A DNA stretch of 64,000 nucleotides from Palaemon carinicauda (taxonomy: Eukaryota; Arthropoda; Malacostraca; Decapoda; Palaemonidae): assembly GCF_036898095.1 (NCBI RefSeq), contig NC_090728.1, forward strand, positions 92,727,148-92,791,147. Reading direction: 5' to 3'. A program made the position numbers and the translations under genes. Positions 57,421-64,000 of the stretch are shown here, piece by piece; the stretch's first letter is position 1; the number at the start of each line of letters is the position of its first letter. The notes under the pieces were generated by a model. That model was not told the origin of the DNA. It was given only the letters and a program-made list of their open reading frames with translations, and searched no databases.

Positions 57421-57765
57421 TATAGATAGCGTTGGTTTGTATTCCAGTTACGGAACAAATGACTAATTTGAAAGTAATTTGTATTTTTCCCAATGATATA
57501 AACCTATAGCTATTTATACAAATTGGCCTGCAAGCCCTGTCCCCCTAGAAGTCCTACCTCCAAGCAAAGTGAATTACAGTCACAGGTGTGTGAGTGAGAG
57601 GTGTAGCTACTCCCCTTCCCCCCTAACTAGCAGTATGGGTGGTTAACCCTCGCTAAAGATCTAATGGCTTGTCTTTCAGCTTCGCCAAAAGTAAACCCCT
57701 ATAAATAGCTACAGGTTTATATTGTCAGGAAAAATACAACTTAGTGTACTTTCAAATTTGTAATA
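57421..57765 (+). repeat. DIRS D ICR and right ITR
   Basis: 57421-57465 complements the left end type seen at 58630 (TAGCGTTGGTTTGTATTCC). 57466-57530 complements the element's own right end (about 57705-57765). The ITR-R body between them matches the inverted start of DIRS E (CTAATGGCTTGTCTTTCAGC versus AAGACAAGCCATTAG). Confidence 0.88.
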
Positions 57766-57972
57766 TTTGTTCTAATTATCCTCAAGTATATATTAGTAGC
57801 ATTGCATATTTGTTATCTGTGACATTCTTAAAGTAATGTAAATTTTTAATCCTATATTTTTTACATTTATATTTTTTAATATTGGACTTCTCAAGTTGTT
57901 ATTGAACTCAGCTAAGTTAAAGTACAATGGCAGAAGTTAGTCTTAATGTAATAATTTCTTTTGTTTTATTAG
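57766..57972 (+). other. Unique intronic sequence before host exon B
   Basis: AT-rich, no repeat seen. It ends in an acceptor, TTCTTTTGTTTTATTAG. Confidence 0.6.
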
Positions 57973-58058
57973 CCCTTAAGGTCAGCCAATAGAAATAGGA
58001 CGGTGGACGTTTTTGATGACGACCTTGATGAATCTGTAACTCTAGGATCTGGAGCACA
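57973..58058 (+). CDS. Candidate host-gene exon B (acidic segment)
   Basis: Acceptor (TTTTGTTTTATTAG, ending 57972) and a strong donor (GTAAGT at 58059). Of three phases only phase 0 is open, reading PLRSANRNRTVDVFDDDLDE then SVTLGSGA plus two bases. This fits directly onto exon A, which ends in phase 0. Both are rich in Asp and Glu. Likely consecutive exons of one gene separated by about 22 kb of transposon-filled intron. The gene is not recognised. Confidence 0.6.
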
Positions 58059-58629
58059 GTAAGTATTTGACACTTTTTTATTTTATCTAAAGGCAGTTGT
58101 GAAAGAAAGATAATATAAAAGTCTTGTAAAGATATTAATCACTACAATAATCAAGATTACATTAAGAAAAAATCTGGCTGTTGATTGGCTTTGATGATTG
58201 TTTAGATAAGCAAATATTTCATGGTACTGTACAGTACAGTGCTTTGCATAAATTTTGATAAAGCCACGTTGCAAATTCAAGAGAGCAATTATAACTACTG
58301 TGTAGTGAACTTCTACTGAAGCTTTAATCACTCTATGTGTATTAATAGTGATTTAACTTTTTATTTTAGTTTTTAAGTGATTGGATGCTGTTAAGAATTT
58401 TATTTTTAAGACCTAATTTTTTTCTCTGTTGGGCGCTAGTACAGTACCATCAGCTATAGGTATTACTTGAAGGTCTTTGCTGTATTGTTATGGCCCTTAG
58501 CTGCACTTACTTTTTAGCCTTTTACTTTACTATACTTACTTTTTATCTCTTGTTGCTCATGAATATTGAATGGTCTCCTAGGCCCCAGTGTCAAACCTTT
58601 TGGCCCAAATTCATTAAAAAGAAATTGTT
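58059..58629 (+). other. Unique sequence after host exon B
   Basis: Begins with the donor GTAAGTATTT. AT-rich, with no gene or repeat recognised, up to the left end of DIRS E. Confidence 0.6.
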
Positions 58630-58770
58630 CCATCACTAAATACAAACCAACGCTATTTATAGGGGATATTGCTTTCAGCGATGTTGAAAGACAAGCCATT
58701 AGATTTTTAGCGATAGTTAACCACCCGCTCGCTAGTTAGCGAGGTTGTGGCGGGTAGTAGCTACTCCTCT
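58630..58770 (+). repeat. DIRS E left ITR
   Basis: Matches the reverse complement of the right ITR of DIRS D (57590-57730), with TTAACCACC and CTAGTTAG blocks and GTAGCTACTCCTCTCACTCG. Confidence 0.82.
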
Positions 58771-58901
58771 CACTCGCACACCTGGGTTGAGAGCCCACTT
58801 TGCTTATGGCTTCGGTGGAGAACGGATGTTATCGCTTTTCTCCTTCACCATTGTTGACTTGCCATTATCTAGAAATCTTTTGTTTTGCTTTTTCTTTTCA
58901 G

Positions 58902-61567
58902 TGTGTATGTGTGTGTGCTCTCTTTTTGGCTGTCTTAATGCAGACCTGCCCCGGACCTGAGGGCCGCTCTTGTTGGACCTTTATGCCGTCCGTTGATACG
59001 GACCTGCATTAGTTTTGTCTCGCTTGCAGAGGGCGGCGGTGAGACGAGGAGAACATCTACCCTGAATGCCGGAAGTGGTCTGCCTCCCAGTGAGAGAAGT
59101 TTGGGCACTCCTCAGCTCTTGTCACCTCGGGCGCAGCTCTCATCTAGAAATCGTCCGCTTGACGAGTCGTCAGCCTCGAAGACAGCCTGCTGGCTCCTGA
59201 CCCTCGCCTAAGTTATCAGACTCTCCCCAGACTCGCCGTTTGCCAGCCTTGTGGCGTTTGCCAGTCCAACATCTCTCTCCGACCTCTCACCACCGAACAG
59301 CTGTTCATGGTTTGCCAGCTACCATTGAATCGCCAGATTCTCCGACTGCTTGTCAAGCTCCCACAGCTCGCGATTCTTCGACTGTCCACAGTCCTTCCGC
59401 GTCTCTTGGTGCACCTGTGACTCGTCTGGGTGTTCAACATTCTCTGGCTTCTCGCCGATCGCCAACGGTTCACTGCTATTCACTGTCGTTAGCCAACAAC
59501 TCGCCGTTCTCCTAAGACTCAGGGATCGGTAATTAACCGCATTATCCTGCTCGCTACTGGCCACCCTCTCACCGTTTGCCTGCTATGCGCTGTTCACCAG
59601 CAGTTTGTTAATTGACACCTGCTCGCCATTCTCCTGTGAGTCACCGCTCGCCGGTTCCCAAGCAATCTCCAATCAGTCATCTCTTGCCAGAACGTTGTTG
59701 TTCAACGGAATGCCGTCGTTCACCGGAGAGGAGACAGTCTTCCATGCATTCTCCTTTGCAAGCTTCTCATCGCTCGGCGGGGCATCGGCACTCTCCATCC
59801 CGCTGTTCGCCCGCATCTCATAGAGGTTTATCCTCTCGTTCTCCGGCCCGCAAGCGCTGACCATCACGTTCTTCTAGAAGAACATCTCGCAGAAAGGACG
59901 ACTCCCAACGGTCTCCCCTTTGGAAAGTCCTGACTTTCAAGGTGCCTAAGGAAGCAGCAAACCAACCTGTTCCTTTCCCCTGTAAGATGGAACCTATAAA
60001 GCTGTAGCCATCCGCTTCTTTTCCCCGGTTGTCAATTGATTCAGGTAGGAATGTTCCTCCTTTTCAGAAACCCTCTCTATTTCAATCCTCTGAGGGGATC
60101 TTTCAGCCAGTGCCGCTGTGGGACACGAACCGTGGTTTAACGGCCTGGTTAGGGCTGTCCACCAGGCCTTTGTTAAAGATATTCCTCCCATTCTACCATC
60201 CAGGACACCCAGGATTCCGCTGGAAAAGTCATCCTCTCCTCCAGCGGACCCAAGGCGGAAACCCACAGTTCCTCCTCTTCGAGAACCCCTGGCATCTTCC
60301 TCCTCTCCCCTGAAGAGGCAGTGAGGATTACCGGAACGGCTGGACTCGCCCCAGGAACAGGCTGACACCGATATTGTTGTGCCCACTCCTCCTCGAGTAT
60401 TCTCTCACCCTCTTCCAGCTAGCCAAGAGTCTCTTCCTCTTACAGAAGAGTCTTTGGTGGGGGCTTTCTGCCCCTCTCCCATAGAAATAGTTCCGCTGGA
60501 GCTTCGACCGGCCTCCAAATCCTTACGGTAAGATGTCTCTGCACAGGCAGGTGAGACTCGAAGGGAAGATCTTTTGAGATATTCACTTCTGGAGGTTTTC
60601 TTTATTCCTCGGAAGGAGCTGAAAGACGCTAAGACGCTACCCGTCTTCAGCAAATACTTCTAGACCTTCAGAAGCTCCAAGGAGACCATCTCCAAATTCT
60701 GCAGGGTCGTCAGCAGGCGACACCCATCATGCAACGGATGACCTCGACCCACACCGCGATGATATCTCATGGGTAGATGACATTGATGACGACGACAACC
60801 ATTTACCTAAAGTTGCTAGTTCAAAGCTTTTGCAGGTTGAACAGATGGAGTCAGAGTATGCCTTCTGGTGGGTCTTGGCCTGCATGAAGGCCATCAATGG
60901 GTTATCTGGCCAGGCAGTGGCTCCTCAAGAGGCAAAGACATGGTCTTGGACCATGTCTACAGCACTCAGAAGCCCCCAAGACCACTGCGGCTTTGTCCTG
61001 GTCTAAAGGTCTGACCGGTTCCTCCAGCTCCCTCCAGACAGGCTCATCCTCAAAATTCTTCAGCAGTCATTTGTGCAGCAGAGGAGGTACTTCAGAAATG
61101 CATCTAGACCACTCGTGACAGGCACTGACCAGGGGACTCTCCTTCGAGAGATTCTCAGGTCTCTAGGTCTCATTTTCTGTCACAGATAACCTAAATCAGG
61201 AGAAGGTGTCGAAGTACGCCATGCAGGCTACTTCGTGGCTGGATCTCTGGTTGAGATCAGTGGGACACATTATGAGGACCAAGAACTGGCCCAAGGGGAG
61301 CTCAAGGACAGCGATGGAAACCTTTCTACAATCAGGAACTCGATTCATTGAGTTCCTTTCTCACCATTCGTGAATTTGCAGGTGAACACAATTTTGCGAT
61401 GAAGGGACTCAGTGGTAGAAAGGTTCCATTGTCAGGTCCGGCACAACAAAGTCATGAGACTGAGGACTCATCTCTGGAGGGTTCCTCCCTGTTCAGCCCG
61501 AAAGACATCAAGCGGGCTGCGGAGAGATGGAGGAAGTCCAACCAGAAATCCCTTCTTCTTATGGCCT
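58902..61567 (+). pseudogene. DIRS E Gag, frameshifted and truncated
   Basis: After an acceptor-like TTGCTTTTTCTTTTCAG (ending 58901) comes the Cys cluster, in two frames: CPGPEGRSCWTFMPSVDTDL, then FCLACRGRRCDEE and YPECRKWSA, matching DIRS C residue for residue at the cysteines. The 59220-59860 part is a Ser/Pro/His/Arg repeat (THARHSPVSHRSPVPKQSP-like units, SHRSAGHRHSPSRCSPAS). 60000-60400 and 60480-60720 match DIRS B. 61200-61567 is the conserved end (KYAMQATSWLDLWLRSVG, EGSSLFSPKDIKRAAERWRK). Many stops. Confidence 0.8.
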
Positions 61568-61589
61568 TGTTTATATAATTTCTTAATTT

Positions 61590-62099
61590 GTTTAAAATAT
61601 CTTCTTGATGAATATTACATCATCACCAATATGTTACAGGGTATCATAGTTTTCATACAGTTCGTTTATAGCCATTGTTATTAGTTATCATAGAAATACG
61701 TTCTGTCTCTCTCTTTCTCTATGCGTGTGTACGTATGGGCGCACGCGTACGGATAGTTCATACAGTATTTAATTTTTAGTTCATTATTATGCATTCATAT
61801 TTCATGTGACATTGTTGTGTTTAATTGTGGTTTATCTAAGCATGTTTGTATTCTACTTTTCAATTTTGAGAGCTTTTCAGTAGTCAAAATACATTTGTTT
61901 ACTTTTGGTGGGCATCAGATGATCTCAAGGTCATGCTACCGTATTGCGATTAAGAGAAACACACGGAGCATTGTTTAAATAATTTTTTTAGCTTATTTGA
62001 AATATCCTCATAATGAATATTACATCAGCACCAATATGTTATAGGATATCAGTTTCCTTACATTTCGTTTATAGCGCTTGTCATTAGTTATCATATGAA

Positions 62100-62110
<11 letters not shown>
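61590..62110 (+). repeat. Direct repeat pair, about 110 bp, 395 bp apart
   Basis: 61597-61700 and 61992-62097 share GAATATTACATCA.CACCAAT and TCGTTTATAGC, then TTAGTTATCATA, in the same orientation. Each is followed by a TC-rich tract. The intervening sequence is AT-rich and non-coding. Confidence 0.75.

Positions 62111-62187
<77 letters not shown>
62103..62187. repeat. (TC)n microsatellite
   Basis: About 85 bp of pure TC dinucleotide. Confidence 0.95.
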
Positions 62188-62191
<4 letters not shown>

Positions 62192-62205
62192 GAAATTCTT
62201 TGTAT

Positions 62206-62480
62206 CGTTATTCGATGTTTCGATTATGGGAATAGTAATTAATATTACTTGGTAACGCATCAAAAGGAAATCACTTGATTTGCACTTGCCTTCTGCCAGA
62301 AAGATAACGTTATCAGACTTATTTACTTAAATTTATGTTAAGTACAGTACGGTAGTACAATTATCATAACAACTTATACAGAACACTGAAACATTTAATA
62401 TTGTCACTCAATATTTCGATGATGGGAATAGTAAATAAGATTACATGGTAACACACCGAAAGGAAATAATTCGGTTAGTT
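62206..62480 (+). repeat. Direct repeat pair, about 75 bp, 198 bp apart
   Basis: 62206-62280 and 62404-62478 share TATTCGATGTTTCGAT-like starts, GGGAATAGTAA.TAA.ATTAC and CCGAAAGGAAAT-like ends. Probably part of the same repeat family as 61590-62110. Confidence 0.65.
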
Positions 62481-62617
62481 AACGCGCCTTCCTCTTGAGA
62501 TATGACGTCTCAGGACATGTGACGTGAACCTGACAGAGAATGAATTGCCAAAAATGTAAAACCCTTTTCTTTTTTCTTGTAAGAAAAACAAGTAATATTG
62601 ACTTCCAAGCAAAAGTA

Positions 62618-63130
62618 CAGTAATGCCTCACAACACGAAATTAATTCATTCTGGAGTGGCTTTCGTTTCGTGTTATGAGTCGCAATTTACTTGTAAATCG
62701 CCTAATTCATTCCAAACCCAACAAAAAACCCACATTAAGTTTTATAATAAAGCTACATTATAACCACAATACTATTCTTTACAGCCAAATATATTTGAAC
62801 CATTCAATATACCTAAACTAACTGTTAATACCTGTAAATTTAGTAGTTATTAGAATGTAATGCAATAATATATGGAAAATAATACAATACATACAGTACA
62901 ATGCTGTACATATGCAAAGTATAGAGTACCATAGGTACTGTACTATTAAAGTTACCCCCTACTATAGAGAGATACATTTTTATTGTGAGAACAACCCATT
63001 TTCTTCTTATTTTTAATAGGTAACTATTTTATTCTCTGCCTGGCTGCCAAATCTTTTCTTATCTTGAAACATTTTTTGCAATGTGTCATAAAAATATTTG
63101 CATCTCGTTTCGCAGCATGAAAATTTTGTA
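62618..63130. mobile_element. Tigger-type terminus (MITE or truncated element)
   Basis: CAGTAATGCCTCACAACACG begins at 62618 after a TA. Inside are paired TTTCGTTTCGTGTTATGAG-like words, like the subterminal words of pogo-type elements, and no transposase. A diverged partner (CTCGTTTCGCAGCATG) is near 63106. The right terminus is not clear and may be lost at the start of DIRS F. Confidence 0.5.
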
Positions 63131-63139
63131 AGCAGATTT

Positions 63140-64000
63140 TTAAATATTTAACTTAGCCGGTGAATATATAATAGCTGCTGCTCCAGCGGCTCGACAGAAA
63201 AACACACAAAAACTCGCGAGCGATCGCTATGAAGGTTGCGGGTGTGCCCACCAGCGCCAACTATCGGCCAGATACCGCATATGCATGTAAACAAGCCTCA
63301 ATTCTTCTCTGTTGGCCTTAACGACAAGACGTATCATTACTCGCTGTATAACCTGGAGTTTTCTCAACATATTTGGTGAAGTACTTCATTTTGGTTAGAG
63401 CTTTCGCAGTGCAGGTGTTTTTTCCTCAACTTAAACTCTTGAACTCTTTGTTGGACAGATTTAATTGTTGATGACTTGGATTGTTTTTTTGGACTTTCTT
63501 TGACTAATTCAAAATGGCTGACGCTTCTCAAGCCCCTAGATTTCGTAAGTGTAATGCTAGGGATTGCAATAGGCGTCTTCCAAAGGCATCTCTCTGTGTG
63601 TTCTAATTGTCGGGGTAAAACCTGTCAATTAGGAGATCGGTGTGAGGAATGCGTGGGCCTTTCGGAATTCGATTGGCTCGAATATGACAAATATTCTCGT
63701 AAGCTAGAGAGAGATAGGGTGAGGAGGAGTTCCTCTAGATCAGTAGATTTTACCTCTCCCCATGCCCCTGAACCTAATCCTTCCCCTGTAGTGGTTGTGC
63801 CTGAACCCCCTACTGGCACTCAGGAACCATCAATGCAGGACATGTTACGTGCCATTCATGCTTTGGGTGAAAGAGTTGAGTCATTAGCTACAGATCGTAA
63901 TCAACTCATGGCGGACGTTAAAGAGCTAAAGTGTCAGAGTGCCATAGCGGAAAATCGTGGGAAAGTGATTAGTGCGCAAAGTGTTTTCAGTGTTGCGACC
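63140..64000 (+). mobile_element. DIRS F: start of a third DIRS1-like lineage
   Basis: Leader-type sequence (TTAAATATTTAACTTAGCCG at about 63143) is followed by a Gag start with the same kind of Cys cluster as DIRS A, C and E. The sequence differs from both other lineages and runs off the window. The assignment to DIRS rests on the Gag resemblance only, since the enzymes lie outside. Confidence 0.55.
63514..64000 (+). pseudogene. DIRS F Gag N-terminal part, one frameshift, open to window end
   Basis: ATG at 63514 in a good context (AAAATGG) starts MADASQAPRFRKCNARDCNR, then a stop at 63604-63606. The +1 frame, open from about 63596 to the window end, continues the cluster: CSNCRGKTCQLGDRCEEC, then VGLSEFDWLEYDKYSRKLER. 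The shift falls in a TCTCTCTGTGTG stretch, an error-prone sequence. After a Ser/Pro-rich linker comes a coiled-coil-like segment (MLRAIHALGERVESLATDRN). Compare CPSCRGHRCEKGSPCAEC in DIRS C. Confidence 0.7.

Larger units (their letters stand above)
53587..57765 (+). mobile_element. DIRS D: 5'-truncated DIRS1-like retrotransposon
   Basis: Starts inside the conserved end of Gag (GCGAAGTACGCCATGCAGG, matching 61211 in DIRS E and 39505 in DIRS C) and runs through RT, RNase H, MT, recombinase, ICR and right ITR. Left ITR, leader and most of Gag are missing. Closest relatives in the window are E and B. No target duplication seen at the right end. Confidence 0.9.
58630..61567 (+). mobile_element. 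DIRS E: 3'-truncated DIRS1-like retrotransposon
   Basis: Left ITR at 58630 (TTCCATCACTAAATACAAACC), the complement of the right ITR-ICR parts of D and B. A leader follows, then Gag from the Cys cluster to the conserved end. It stops at about 61567, inside Gag, where DIRS D and C continue. RT, RNase H and recombinase are absent. Confidence 0.87.

Overview
The window looks like nuclear DNA from an arthropod, most likely a decapod crustacean, and penaeid shrimp would fit. The reasons are very dense long microsatellites ((TC)n, (TA)n, (AAT)n, poly-G), genes split by GT-AG introns, pogo/Tigger DNA transposons, LINEs and above all several DIRS1-like tyrosine-recombinase retrotransposons. No bacterial, viral or organellar gene block was seen. 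Species cannot be named from this sequence alone. Almost everything here is mobile DNA; the only candidate host-gene parts are two short exons on the + strand (35591-35721 and 57973-58058).

Layout. (1) 1-4691: an old Tigger-like element holding long inverted-repeat arms, cut at a TA by a nearly intact 3.9-kb Tigger transposon (544-4482) whose transposase lies on the minus strand. (2) 4692-4830: (TA)n. (3) 4831-21782: DIRS lineage A. The left half (4831-13164) has the left terminal repeat, and the right half (13665-21782) has the right terminal repeat. They are joined by exactly 500 N and overlap almost identically for about 7.7 kb. The overlap looks more like unmerged contig ends than two insertions. 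(4) 21783-22240: (TA)n again. (5) About 22270-28172: a decayed + strand LINE with Gag-like ORF1 and EN-RT-RNase H ORF2. (6) About 28180-35395: DIRS B, 5'-truncated and decayed, with a MITE-like insert and a LINE scrap inside it. (7) 35396-36094: unique sequence with host exon A. (8) About 36095-43609: DIRS C, full length with both terminal repeats. (9) About 43690-47500: a minus-strand LINE. (10) 47721-50010: a minus-strand decayed Tigger. (11) 50290-53585: a repeat, an RT scrap, a foldback-bearing Tigger-like element (51237-53157) and a Gag-like scrap. (12) 53587-57765: DIRS D (3' part). (13) 57766-58629: unique sequence with host exon B. (14) About 58630-61567: DIRS E (5' part). (15) 61568-63140: repeats, (TC)n and another Tigger-type terminus. 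(16) About 63140-64000: the start of DIRS F, a third lineage.

How parts work together. A complete DIRS element here has inverted terminal repeats (ITR), a leader with a strong splice-acceptor-like site just before Gag, a Gag with an N-terminal Cys/His cluster, RT-RNase H-methyltransferase-like ORF2, an overlapping tyrosine recombinase ORF, a poly(A) signal, and an internal complementary region (ICR). In both lineage A and lineage C the ICR is the reverse complement of the left end followed by that of the right end. That is the arrangement expected for circular replication followed by recombinase-mediated insertion. Host exons A and B have compatible splice phases (0/0), so the roughly 22 kb between them would be one intron carrying DIRS C, the minus-strand LINE, two Tigger remnants and DIRS D.
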